DNA of 64,000 nt from Saccharum officinarum (Eukaryota; Streptophyta; Magnoliopsida; Poales; Poaceae): positions 12,752,214-12,816,213 of the forward strand of contig CM036188.1 of the NCBI GenBank assembly GCA_020631735.1, given 5' to 3'. How positions within the stretch are numbered: position 1 is the first letter of the stretch; each line of letters begins with the position of its first letter. The notes below the pieces were generated by a model. It saw only the letters and a list, made by a program, of their open reading frames with translations, did no database searches and was not told the origin of the DNA. This document shows positions 14,625 through 26,625 of the stretch, piece after piece. Position numbers and translations under genes: made by a program.

Positions 14625-15329
14625 CTGTTTCCAAAAACACAGAAATTGAAATTCAGTACAATCCGAGATGATGTATTCAATAGACAAGCAAAATCTGATT
14701 TTTCTGGGCGAACTCCAATTTCAGCAACTCAGTAAAACTGTCATATCTCGAGCTACAGACGTCCAATTCAGATGATCTTTACATGGTTGGAAAGCTTACA
14801 AAATTATCTACAACTTTTATTCACAACACTTTTTCTGATTCTGTCAATAAATTGGCCAAAAACTGAACTTAACCGAAACTGTTTCAGAATTCCAGACTGT
14901 GCAATAACTCCAACTTGGAACAGATATATCTCTTAGCTCTTAATAGATATTAGGGTGATTCTTGCGGGATTGGAAAGATATAGAAGTCTAATTATTCCCA
15001 GTAAAATTTCTTAAATTTCTCATGAACGGATTTTAAGTTATTTCTAAAACATCCCAGACTGATCCACAAATCAGCAAAGGACAGAACTAAGTTAACCTCA
15101 TATTCAACTAATATATTTTGATCAAACTTAATATTCTTAACCATGGAACTTATAGGCATGTCTACAAAACTCCAGCACACATTACAAAGATCCAAATCAC
15201 ACATTATCATAATAACAATCCATCAATCACACAATTGTTCACACCACAAACTGACTCTTAAAACAATCCAAACTTAAAATTAACTCGCAACTACTATCGT
15301 TCATATTACATAGGGATTTTTCCTATTTC
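14625..15329 (-). other. Spacer between extra ORF and gag
   Basis: About 705 bases separate the stop of the extra ORF from the gag start. They contain only short frames without domains. Both assembled copies keep this spacer at nearly full identity (compare 20890-21597). Confidence 0.6.
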
Positions 15330-16031
15330 CTAATTAAGCTTCTCATAAATCTTGGGACGACCTAACTCCGCCCTTAATTGGTCAATCTCCTTATAAGCTT
15401 GCTCCTTAAGTTCTTTTTCCTTCAGCAACTCATCCTTCAAATCCACCTCATGGAGAGCCAATTCACGAGCTAATCCCACCGTAGCTTGTAAAGTCAAGGA
15501 GGAATCATCTGCAGGCGGCACGGTCCAAATACCCTTGTCATGTAAGAAACAAGGAAAATGCCGGAGTGCACCTTTAACGTCTTGTCCGAGCGTAGACCAT
15601 GGTAGTAAACAAATGCATTGAAAGCGACATCCTCCATGCTTATCTCCACAGTTGCCCGGCTCACTCTGGTAATGAACTTTGACTCCACCTTAGCTCCTTA
15701 GTGTAGGATCCCTTTTCTTAACCCATAACTCCGTTTCCCAATAGGAATCCATCCATGGATGACTATACTCTGCACTACGATACTCCAACGTAGCTTCCAA
15801 GTCGTAGTAGTAGTTGTCCAATGTTCTTGTCAACATGTCATGGAAGAAAGCATCAGCTTTAGGAACCATGATATGAAACTTCGTAGTCCACCCCATAACT
15901 ACATTCTCCATTGGTGTATCACCAACTCTTGATTCAGCATCAGATAGCTCTTGATCACCATCTTCATACGGCTCCTGAGGTTTGAAACGGGCAACGTACT
16001 GTGCAGCTGACAAACGGGGATGAGGAGGCAT
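15330..16031 (-). pseudogene. Extra chromovirus ORF upstream of gag, frameshifted copy
   Basis: The frame starts MPPHPRLSAAQYVARF at 16031 and is homologous to the intact 234-aa frame at 21598-22302. Here three single-base deletions (around 15560-15570 and two around 15690-15705) split it into pieces of 113, 64 and 63 codons. Because they are single-base losses, sequencing or consensus error cannot be excluded. See the intact copy for the protein description. Confidence 0.75.
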
Positions 16032-16204
16032 CTACAAGATTTAGACATAGATTAGATAGAATCAATGTATTTTCACAATAGAATAAAGTAGAGGAAGCAT
16101 AAAACTTTAGTAATTAACAAGGTGAAAAGAGGAAGCATGAATTAAGTGAAATATGAAGGCTATTAACGACCATTCTAACTAGGCTCGCGTCCTACAGTCA
16201 ACAC

Positions 16205-16217
16205 GGCTCTGATACCA
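16205..16217 (-). promoter_or_regulatory. Chromovirus primer binding site (tRNA-iMet)
   Basis: The minus strand reads tggtatcagagcc three bases inside the 5' LTR. It matches the 3' end complement of initiator tRNA-Met. The equivalent site in the second assembled copy is 22476-22488. Confidence 0.85.
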
Positions 16218-16220
16218 ATC

Positions 16221-19086
16221 TGTCACACCCATTTTTAAGGACAAAAATAGGATGCATAAAAGACTCATGTGCGCCCCAGGAAACAGTCGCACACATAAGT
16301 TGACAAATTACAAAGTACCATCACAGTGCTTATTACATAACGAATAAGTATTTAAGACATAGTCTTGAACGATAGGTAATAATAACTAATAGTAGTTCTT
16401 CAGCGGAAACTCCACACAGGGACACGGTTGACTGGTTGACACCAAGACTAGTACTCATTCCGATAATCTTCCTCATTATCTTCATCTGTTATGGTGGAAA
16501 TAGCAAGGGTGAGTCCATGTCGAACTCCACAAATATAACACAGGGTTCATGAGGCTCAAAAAGGCTAGACACTGTTTAACTGCATTTAGCTTTTAATCAT
16601 ATATTAGCAATTGTGTAGCATCAAGATAAACCACTTCCCATTAAAGAACCAATGATCAATTGTAATAATGATAACGAATAGCATTAACATGAGCATAATA
16701 ATAATCATAATAATTACACATGATATAGCAATGGTGATCATCTATTCTGTAGATGTTCCAAGGCCGCTCGTATCCGTGAGCACGGCTAGTATACCAGTTT
16801 TTAACTCTGCGCAGAGGTGTACACTTTCACTGTAAGTCATGATTTCCAAATGAGTGGGGAGATCAAGCCCAAACACCCGAGAACCATATAAAGCCACTCA
16901 AAAGTTCGTCTAACAAGTTAGGGCCATTAGATTCACTCGGCAGGCAGATGTAGAACCCCCCTTCCCTGTGGCACAACAACCGCAGCCTATACACACTAGG
17001 CCAGGGGCTCGCACTACACCCAAAGTGGCAAGCCATTCTTACGCCATTTAAGGTAACCACTAACAAGCTAGAAAAGGTCTCTTGAACAACTAAAGCCAGA
17101 GCCATATAGCCCTCACAGCTGTACTGTATATCCCGGATAATCATATACAGATAAGTCCTTATGGAGAGAAACCAGAGCATCAAAATAATACACATGCTCT
17201 AGCCCCTTTTAACAGTAATAAAATCATCTTAAAGGTTGATTGCTTAATCCATTAATCAAATTACAAGATCATTGTTCTTAGTTTAAGCACTAGCAGTTGC
17301 TACCCATATGCATTCCCAAGGTTGACAAGGAATCAAGATAACCAATCACTAAGTTATAATCTCTAAGGTTGTCAAGGTAAGCACATGCATATGTATGACA
17401 ATTTGATGTAATAGGTAACAAGGATAGTCCTGTGTTATACTTGCCTTGATCAAAGCTCTCCAAGTGATACTGCTGACTTGGCTCAAAGTAATACTCCGAA
17501 TCGTCCAGATACTGCTCACCTTCTATATTCGATCATCAATCAACAACATACATGCATCCAATCAAACATACACGAAGCAAACAAAGAGATATAATTAGAA
17601 CAGTACACCAACAGTAGCAAAACAGTAATAAAAGTTTATAAAACTCTTCTACACGTTTCTACGATCACACAGACGCAAAGATCACCAAATTCGGAGTTAA
17701 AACGTATAAGTTATGAATTTCTAAGATTTCCTATAGATAAATAAATACTAAATTATAAACTCGAAAAATAAATTATCAAACTGACTGTACAACTACACTA
17801 ACATATAGAGCTCGCAAATACGAACCTAACGCAATTGAACGGATCAAATCGGAGTTAAAACGAGGATTTTACGACCAAAACAATTCTAGTGGCAAAACTG
17901 TAAATACCTGAAAACGTATTTTTTGACTTATCCGGAGAATACGCTTTCAAACACCGAAAACGGATTTAGGATATTGCGCTAAGGACCGCGGGTTCTATTA
18001 TGAAGAAGTCCAGGGGCTCTTTAATAAATCTACCCCGCGAAGGGATCTTCTAATCCTAACCGCTGATCAGCGAAATGGACGGCTGAAAACGCTTCCAGCA
18101 AAGGAAAGAGAGGGCGCGGTCACCTTCCCAGCGCCGGCCGGTGGCCGCCATGGCCGACACCAACGGCTCGCCGGAGCTATGCGGTTCTAGCGTTTTTTTA
18201 CCATCGTTCGGCTCGCAACCGGTACCAATCGAACGAGGAGAGCAACACGAACTCATCTACGCGATTTAGGAAGACTACAACGAATCGAGGACGGATTGCG
18301 GCTCGGGAAGGCGGCGGCGCCATTGCCGGCTCACTGGAGCTTCGCAAACACGCGATTCAAAGCACTACAACTCAAAAGAAAAGCATGGGGAGGAAAAGAA
18401 GAAGATGGCGAGCTCACCAAAACGAAAAAGAAGGACTCCAATCCACCCGCAAGCCCGACGACGGACAACTGTGACTCCTTAGGGTTTCGAGCCAACTAGG
18501 CTCAGTTACAAGTGTTTTGGCTCAATGTTTAGATGGAAAACGAGGAGAGGAGGCAAAAGGCTACACATTTATAGACCTAATATGCCGTGTTCGGTTAGGA
18601 AGTCCCGAGATTCCCGATTGATTTGGTTGGAGGCGACGTCGGTCTCCAGCTCGGCCACGATAAGAGGAAGAAGGCACGACTGACAGCGGCCCCGACTGTC
18701 AGCGTCACAAGGGAGGAAGGCGCGCACGGCCGCTGCGGCTCCTGGGCCGGCCCACGCGGACCCGAGAGAGAGCGAGGAAGACAACGCTCGGTCAGCTCGC
18801 CCAAACAAAAGAGAGAGGGGAGAGCAGGCCGAGTGAGAAGCAGGCCTCCAAGCTACCCGGCTGCACAGTAACCTTTTCTCTTTCTTTTTTTTCTCCTTTA
18901 AATTTGTTTCCAAATCCATTTTCAAATCAAATTTTCCTAAACCAAATCAATTAAAACAAATATATCCACACCACAAATAAAATAAATGCAACAGCATGAA
19001 ATGCATCACCAAATAGTTTTAAAATTTTAATTCCCTTCTCTCTAAATTATTTAAAATTTATTACTCCTAAAAATTGGGGTGTTACA
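16221..19086 (-). repeat. Chromovirus 5' LTR (LTR B)
   Basis: This 2866-bp LTR is followed directly by TSD gataa and about 36 bases of flanking DNA before the N gap. Single-base deletions relative to the other two LTRs pile up from about 17700 to the gap, as expected for a poorly polished contig end. Confidence 0.92.
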
Positions 19087-19127
19087 GATAACCTTTATAC
19101 TAGTGCATCCCAGTGCAATACATGCGT

Positions 19128-19227
19128 NNNNNNNNNNNNNNNNNNNNNNNNNNNNNNNNNNNNNNNNNNNNNNNNNNNNNNNNNNNNNNNNNNNNNNNNN
19201 NNNNNNNNNNNNNNNNNNNNNNNNNNN
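19128..19227. other. Assembly gap, 100 N
   Basis: This is a placeholder gap. Sequence on both sides repeats (12954-19127 versus 19228-25396), so the contigs appear to overlap or to be alternative haplotypes rather than being separated by unknown DNA. Confidence 0.97.
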
Positions 19228-19380
19228 TACTCCATCCTATATGGTCGTTTGGCTATAGGTGCAGTTCCAGGTAATAATTCAATAAGAAATTCAATGTCTC
19301 GATCAGGGTGGCATACCTGGCAATTCATCAGGGAAGACATCGGAAATTCTTCAATCACTGAATTCTCCTTAATAGTATCT

Positions 19381-20889
19381 TCAAAGCTGATTCACCACAG
19401 CAGTTGGTTGCTTCTGCACTGCTACATCCACATTGATTTTATCTCCATTAGGTGCATTCACAACTACCACTTTCTGCTGACACTGAATCTCTACCTGATT
19501 TTGCTTCATCCAGTCCATACCCAATATCACATCAATACCAGATGTCCTCAACACTATAGGAGTTATCTTAAACTCTACCCCCCTTAATACCATACTAATT
19601 GAAGACAACGATTACTGGTTTGCATGGTACCTCCAGGTGAATTTACAATAGGGGTTCTTTCATAGCTAGCATGGGTATACTATGCATTTTTACAAAAATG
19701 TTGGATATGAATGTATGAGATGCTCCAGAGTCAAAAAGAACAGTTGCGGGAGTGGAATGTACATTGAACGTACCAATCATAACTTCTGGTGCATCATGAG
19801 CTGTATCAGAAGACACATGATTCACCCTTCCAGTACTAGATTGCCTCTGGCTGCTCTTCTGGCTATGAGGAGTCTACTGGTTCTGCTTCTCAGGACAGTG
19901 ATAAGACATATGCCCCTCTTTACCACAGACAAACATCTAGTAGGCGTGCTGGGGCACTATTCTTCATGGGGGTAACATTGGAATTACCAGTGTGAGGAGT
20001 CTGTTGCCCAGTCTGCTGATACTGTTGACGTTGTGGATATGATGAACGCTGTTGTGACTGATTACTTTGCCAATTCTGGACCACCTCTGATTCGGATTGC
20101 GATTCCATTGACTAACCGTCCCTGAAACTTCTGATGAAAACCATGCTGAGAATTAGTGCGCTGACGGTTGTTGCTTCCTGAGCCTTGTACCTTCATTTTC
20201 CTCTTCCTATCCATCTCTCTGCGCTCATTATCAAGCATAATAGCTTTATTTACCAGCTCTTGAAAACTAGCATAGTTGTTCACCTTCAACTGCAAGCGAA
20301 GATCATAATAAATTCCCTTCAAGAAAATACGCTGTCTGTCTGCATCTTCCCTCACTTCATTAGGAGCATAGCGAGCCAACTGGGTAAATCTATCATGATA
20401 TTCACTAACGCTCATCTGTCCCATCCTAAGGTTTCTGAATTCTTCCTGCTTCAGCTCAATTATACCTTCAGGAATATGACAAGCTCAAAAATCTCTAAAC
20501 AAACTCATTCCAAGTGATAGAAGGAGCATTGTCAGGGCGTGCAGCTTGATACGACTCCCACCAAGTCTGAGCTGTCCCCTGTAACTGACCAGATGCATAT
20601 AACACCTTCTCCATATCATTGCATTGGGCTATATTCAGCTGTTTCTCCACTGCCCTCACCCAATCATCTGCCTCTAAAGGATCAGCAGCATGAGAAAACA
20701 CTGGAGGGCGTCCCTTCAAAAATTCCCCACGCTTATCCCTCACTTGCACAGGCGGTGGTCCTCCTGCAGGGGATTGTTCTGCATGTGCTGCATAAACATC
20801 TGCATCATCTGGTTCTGAGTTTGCATGAGTTCCTCCATAGTAATGGGTAGGTTAGCACCTCCACGACCTCTGCCACGACCTCTGCCTGA
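19381..20889 (-). pseudogene. Gag and protease start, second copy, frameshifted
   Basis: Gag begins at MSGRGRGRGRGG (near 20892) and passes through the DDWVRAVEKQL and RLQLKVNNYASFQEL regions. Single-base deletions near 20770, 20495, 20118 and 19932 break the frame relative to the first copy. The DSGASHTF protease motif is still legible near 19730. Since these deletions lie within about 1.6 kb of the contig start and often in homopolymers, some are probably assembly error. Confidence 0.75.
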
Positions 20890-21597
20890 CATCTGTTTCC
20901 AAAAACACAGAAATTGAAATTCAGTACAATCCGAGATGATGTATTCAATAGACAAGCAAAATCTGATTTTTCTGGGCGAACTCCAATTTCAGCAACTCAG
21001 TAAAACTGTCATATCTCGAGCTACAGACGTCCAATTCAGATGATCTTTACATGGTTGGAAAGCTTACAAAATTATCTACAACTTTTATTCACAACACTTT
21101 TTCTGATTCTGTCAATAAATTGGCCAAAAACTAAACTTAATCGAAACTGTTTCAGAATTCCAGACTGTGCAATAACTCCAACTTGGAACAGATATATCTC
21201 TTAGCTCTTAATAGATATTAGGGTGATTCTTGCGGGATTGGAAAGATATAGAAGTCTAATTATTCCCAGTAAAATTTCTTAAATTTCTCATGAACGAATT
21301 TTAAGTTATTTCTAAAACATCCCAGACTGATCCACAAATCAGCAAAGGACAGAACTAAGTTAACCTCATATTCAACTAATATATTTTGATCAAACTTAAT
21401 ATTCTTAACCATGGAACTTATAGGCATGTCTACAAAACTCCAGCACACATTACAAAGATCCAAATCACACATTATCATAATAACAATCCATCAATCACAC
21501 AATTGTTCACACCACAAACTGACTCTTAAAACAATCCAAACTTAAAATTAACTCGCAACTACTATCGTTCATATTACATAGGGATTTTTCCAATTTC

Positions 21598-22302
21598 CTA
21601 ATTAAGCTTCTCATAAATCTTGGGACGACCTAACTCCACCCTTAATTGGTCAATCTCCTTATAAGCTTGCTCCTTAAGTTCTTTTTCCTTCAGCAACTCA
21701 TCCTTCAAATCCACCTCATGGAGAGCCAATTCACGAGCTAATCCCACCGTAGCTTGTAAAGTCAAGGAGGAATCATCTGCAGGCGGCACGGTCCAAATAC
21801 CCTTGTCATGTAAGAAACAAGGAAAATGCCGGAGTGCACGTTTTAACGTCTTGTCCGAGCGTAGACCATGGTAGTAAACAAATGCATTAAAAGCGACATC
21901 CTCCATGCTTATCTCCACAGTTGTCCGGCTCACTCTGGTAATGAACTTTGACTCCACCTTAGGCTCCTTAGTAGTAGGATCCCTTTTCTTAACCCATAAC
22001 TCCGTTTCCCAATAGAAATCCATCCATGGATGACTATACTCTGCACTACGATACTCCAACGTAGCTTCCCAGTCGTAGTAGTAGTTGTCCAATGTTCTTG
22101 TCAACATGTCATGGAAGAAAGCATCAGCTTTAGGAACCATGATATGAAACTTCGTAGTCCACCCCATAACTACATTCTCCATTGGTGTATCACCAACTCT
22201 TGATTCAGCATCAGATAGCTCTTGATCACCATCTTCATACGGCTCCTGAGGTTTGAAACGGGCAACGTACTGTGCAGCTGACAAACGGGGATGAGGAGGC
22301 AT
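21598..22302 (-). CDS. Extra sense ORF of the chromovirus, upstream of gag (234 aa, unknown function)
   Basis: This uninterrupted frame lies between the PBS and gag, in the same direction as gag-pol, which is where an additional ORF could be translated from genomic or spliced element RNA. The protein starts MPPHPRLSAAQYVARF and has an acidic stretch (YEDGDQELSDAESRVGD, about 22-38). A middle section is rich in aromatic residues (DNYYYDWEATLEYRS, HPWMDFYWETELW). It ends in a charged heptad-like segment (LALHEVDLKDELLKEKELK to QLRVELG, about 190-228) likely to form a coiled coil. I recognise no domain, signal peptide or membrane segment. Extra ORFs 5' of gag are known in Ogre/Tat elements, but I know of no function for this one. 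The first assembled copy carries a frameshifted version. Confidence 0.65.
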   Translation of the reverse strand: MPPHPRLSAAQYVARFKPQEPYEDGDQELSDAESRVGDTPMENVVMGWTTKFHIMVPKADAFFHDMLTRTLDNYYYDWEATLEYRSAEYSHPWMDFYWETELWVKKRDPTTKEPKVESKFITRVSRTTVEISMEDVAFNAFVYYHGLRSDKTLKRALRHFPCFLHDKGIWTVPPADDSSLTLQATVGLARELALHEVDLKDELLKEKELKEQAYKEIDQLRVELGRPKIYEKLN

Positions 22303-22491
22303 CTACAAGATTTAGACATAGATTAGATAGAATCAATGTATTCTCACAATAGAATAAAGTAGAGGAAGCATAAAACTTTAGTAATTAACAAGGTGAAAAG
22401 AGGAAGCATGAATTAAGTGAAATATGAAGGCTATTAACGACCATTCTAACTAGGCTCGCGTCCTACAGTCAACACGGCTCTGATACCAATC

Positions 22492-25356
22492 TGTCACACC
22501 TATTTTTAAGGACAAAAATAGGATGCATAAAAGACTCATGTGCGCCCCAGGAAACAGTCGCACACATAAGTTGACAAATTACAAAGTACCATCACAGTGC
22601 TTATTACATAACGAATAAGTATTTAAGACATAGTCTTGAACGATAGGTAATAATAACTAATAGTAGTTCTTCAGCGGAAACTCCACACAGGGACACGGTT
22701 GACTGGTTGACACCAAGACTAGTACTCATTCCGATAATCTTCCTCATTATCTTCATCTGTTATGGTGGAAATAGCAAGGTGAGTCCATGTCGAACTCCAC
22801 AAATATAACACAGGGTTCATGAGGCTCAAAAAGGCTAGACACTGTTTAACTGCATTTAGCTTTTAATCATATATTAGCAATTGTGTAGCATCAAGATAAA
22901 CCACTTCCCATTAAAGAACCAATGATCAATTGTAATAATGATAACGAATAGCATTAATATGAGCATAATAATAATCAATAATAATTACACATGATATAGC
23001 AATGGTGATCATCTATTCTGTAGATGTTCCAAGGCCGCTCGTATCCGTGAGCACGGCTAGTATACCAGTTTTTAACTCTGCGCAGAGGTGTACACTTTCA
23101 TTGTAAGTCATGATTTCCAAATGAGTGGGGAGATCAAGCCCAAACACCCGAGAACCATATAAAGCCACTCAAAAGTTCGTCTAACAAGTTAGGGCCATTA
23201 GATTCACTCGGCAGGCAGATGTAGAACCCCCCTTCCCTGTGGCACAACAACCGCAACCTATACACACTAGGCCAGGGGCTCGCACTACACCCAAAGTGGC
23301 AAGCCATTCTTACGCCATTTAAGGTAACCACTAACAAGCTAGAAAAGGTCTCTTGAACAACTAAAGCCAGAGCCATATAGCCCTCACAGCTGTACTGTAT
23401 ATCCTGGATAATCATATACAGATAAGTCCTTATGGAGAGAAACCAGAGCATCAAAATAATACACATGCTCTAGCCCCTTTTAACAGTAATAAAATCATCT
23501 TAAAGGTTGATTGCTTAATCCATTAATCAAATTACAAGATCATTGTTCTTAGTTTAAGCACTAGCAGTTGCTACCCATATGCATTCCAAGGTTGACAAGG
23601 AATCAAGATAACCAATCACTAAGTTATAATCTCTAAGGTTGTCAAGGTAAGCACATGCATATGTATGACAATTTGATGTAAAGGTAACAAGGATAGTCCT
23701 GTGTTATACTTGCCTTGATCAAAGCTCTCCAAGTGATACTGCTGACTTGGCTCAAAGTAATACTCCGAATCGTCCAGATACTGCTCACCTTCTATATTCG
23801 ATCATCAATCAACACATACATGCATCCAATCAAACATACACGAAGCAAACAAAGAGATATAATTAGAACAGTACACCAACAGTAGCAAAACAGTAATAAA
23901 AGTTTATAAAACTCTTCTACACGTTTCTACGATCACACAGACGCAAAGATCACCAAATTCGGAGTTAAAACGTATAAGTTATGAATTTTCTAAGATTTCC
24001 TATAGATAAATAAATACTAAATTATAAACTCGAAAAATAAATTATCAAAACTGACTGTACAACTACACTAACATATAGAGCTCGCTAATACGAACCTAAC
24101 GCAATTTGAACGGATCAAATCGGAGTTAAAACGAGGATTTTACGACCAAAACAATTCTAGTGGCAAAACTGTAAATACCTGAAAACGTATTTTTGACTTA
24201 TCCGGGAGAAAATACGCTTTCAAAACACGAAAACGGATTTAGGATATTGCGCTAAGGACCGCGGGTTCTATTATGAAGAAGTCCAGGGCTCTTTAATAAA
24301 TCTACCCCGCGAAGGGTATCTTCTAATCCTAACCGCTGATCAGCGAATGGACGGCTGAAAACGCTTCCAGCAAAGGAAAGAGGGCGCGGTCACCTTCCCC
24401 AGCGCCGGCCGGTGGCCGCCATGGCCGACACCAACGGCTCGCCGGAGCTATGCGTTCTAGCGTTTTTTTACCATCGTTCGGCTCGCAACCGGTACCAATC
24501 GAACGAGGAGAGCAACACGAACTCATCTACGCGATTTAGGAAGACTACAACGAATCGAGGACGGATTGCGGCTCGGGAAGGCGGCGGCGCCATTGCCGGC
24601 TCACTGGAGCTTCGCAAAACACGCGATTCAAAGCACTACAACTCAAAAGAAAAGCATGGGAGGAAAAGAAGAAGATGGCGAGCTCACCAAAACGAAAAAG
24701 AAGGACTCCAATCCACCCGCAAGCCCCGACGACGGACAACTGTGACTCCTTAGGGTTTCGAGCCAACTAGGCTCAGTTACAAGTGTTTTGGCTCAATGTT
24801 TAGATGGAAAACGAGGAGAGGAGGCAAAAGGCTACACATTTATAGACCTAATATGCCGTGTTCGGTTAGGAAGTCCCGAGATTCCCGATTGATTTGGTTG
24901 GAGGCGACGTCGGTCTCCAGCTCGGCCACGATAAGAGGAAGAAGGCACGACTGACAGCGGGCCCCGACTATCAGCGTCACAAGGGAGGAAGGCGCGCACG
25001 GCCGCTGCGGCTCCTGGGCCGGCCCACGCGGACCCGAGAGAAGAGCGAGGAAGACAACGCTCGGTTCAGCTCGGCCCAACAAAAAGAGAGGGGAGAGCAG
25101 GCGGTGAGAAGCAGGCCTCCAAGCTACCGGGCTGCACAGGTAAACCTTTTCTCTTTCTTTTTTTTCTCCTTTAAATTTGTTTCCAAATCCATTTTCAAAT
25201 CAAATTTTCTAAACAAATCAATTAAAACAAATATATCCACACCACAAAATAAAATAAATGCAACAGCATGAATGCATCACCAAATAGTTTTAAAATTTTA
25301 ATTCCCTCTCTCTAAATTATTTAAAATTTATTACTCCTAAAAATTTGGGTGTTACA
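22492..25356 (-). repeat. Chromovirus 5' LTR, second assembled copy (LTR C)
   Basis: This 2865-bp LTR is followed by TSD gataa (25357-25361) and the same flank as LTR B. It shares with LTR B several bases that differ from LTR A (for example cagttgc and atactgctg). It differs from LTR B by a handful of transitions (cacacct, ttaatatg, tttcattg, cgcaacc, atcctgg). B and C are therefore two versions of one LTR. Confidence 0.9.
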
Positions 25357-25396
25357 GATAACCTTATACTAGTGCATCCCAGTGCAATACATGCGT

Positions 25397-26360
25397 ATAC
25401 TATACTGGTATGTGACAGTGAAACTTTGGAGGGGTGGTGACTGATGACTAGTGAGCTAATTTGGCCTCTGAGTTAAAAAAAAAGTGCTTATAAAAGTTGA
25501 AAAAATGGAATGCATGGTGGCTCTTTCCATCTAGCATATATACTGAGTTCCTGCCAATAATTTTTTAGTCATCATGGACTAAACATGTATATCTCTTTGA
25601 GTGCCGCCAAATCCATCTTAATTACATATATAGTTGAACGGCATAAATATATATCATCTATTGTTTCAAGAACAAGTTGGATGGTTATCACTCTATCATC
25701 CCAGTAGAAAAATCTAAAAAAAAAGGGTAACACTGATCATGATGAGTTCAGTTGTACATGCTGACATCATAATAGTGAGTAAATATAGAGTACTCTTTAC
25801 TTCAGAATAGACTGTTGCAATGTCTCTGTAAGGGTAAAAAGCATAGGAATCTAGTTTGCAGCAGCAAATAAACCGTGTAGTCATCTTTATCTGTATTCTT
25901 TACCTATATACAATTCCTATAATTAACTTCACGTGGGCACTGTGTTGTTTCGTGTTCAGGTGGGAGGGAGGCCTTGGAGGTGTGCATGATGTTGGATAAT
26001 CACCATGAAGCTAACATATGACATTTTGCTTTTGATAAGTTGGAGATGGGGCATTTTGTAGTGAATCTATTTAGATTGTGCAAGCAAACATATGGCTTGT
26101 GCCTGCCATTTAACCTAGCTAGGTTGTATGTGTTCTTTTCCTCTGTCATGGATCAGAATCTCAGATGATAGAACTGATGTATTGCTATATGTTGGCTTCA
26201 ATGAAAACTTGAGATATCTTTATCTAGTATTGTGGTTGATGAGTGTTGTGGGCAGCTATGGTTACTTATGTACGTGGTTGATGAATAATGTGACATGTTA
26301 GGGATGTTTATTAGGTTTGAAATATGGTTAATACGAAATTAATATTATATATAATTGTGC
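25397..26360. other. Unassigned sequence flanking the chromovirus
   Basis: AT-rich, with no ORF of note and no recognisable transposon end. It may be interior sequence of the CACTA-like element whose terminus follows. Confidence 0.4.
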
Positions 26361-26364
26361 CAGT

Positions 26365-26625
26365 TCATAGCGACTGATTATTGATTGCTAAAAAGTTTGA
26401 TATCCTCAAACCATTGGTCACTAAAACACGTAACAGATCATCGGTCGGTGTAAATATTTGCGTCCAACTATCAGTCGCTATAAACCCTGTCAGTCGCTAT
26501 AGACTTACAGTGACGCCACTTACAGCGACTTATACATCGGTTGCTATAACGTTGATCGGTCGCTATAATGGCTTATAGCGACCGTTTTGGAGACGCTACA
26601 GATTGGCTATGGTATAGTGGTTAGG
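26365..26625. mobile_element. Terminal region of a probable CACTA (En/Spm) element
   Basis: At least six copies of a short motif in both orientations, gtcgctata and tatagcgac, lie within about 230 bases. The sequence then ends in ggctatggtatagtg, whose complement begins CACTATACC. Dense subterminal repeats next to a CACTA terminus are characteristic of this superfamily. The opposite end was not found, so element size is unknown. Confidence 0.6.

Larger units (their letters stand above)
7287..19086 (-). mobile_element. Ty3/Gypsy chromovirus (Tekay/Del-like), full length
   Basis: The ends are TGTCACACCC...GGGTGTTACA, with ~2.87-kb LTRs at 7287-10163 (3' LTR, since the element is on the minus strand) and 16221-19086 (5' LTR). 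The target-site duplication gataa lies at 7282-7286 and 19087-19091. Internal order on the minus strand is PBS, extra ORF, gag, protease, RT, RNase H, integrase, chromodomain, PPT. The integrase-before-chromodomain order and the large LTRs point to the Tekay/Del lineage. By eye the two LTRs differ by about ten substitutions plus indels, so the insertion is recent. Confidence 0.93.
19228..22491 (-). mobile_element. Second assembled copy of the chromovirus internal region (partial)
   Basis: This region matches 12954-16220 nearly base for base: start of protease, gag, spacer, extra ORF and PBS. The pol part is missing because the contig begins inside it. The gag-pol frame is the same, with the same TGA (near 20486) and TAG (near 19874), plus additional single-base deletions near the contig start that break gag into several frames. 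Scattered real substitutions, mostly C/T or G/A, distinguish it from the first copy. That supports an allelic or haplotypic copy. Confidence 0.85.

Noticed and set aside
7287..25356. A real tandem chromovirus with three LTRs
   Set aside because: The middle LTR is followed by TSD and unique flank, then Ns. A true tandem would run straight from LTR into the next internal region.
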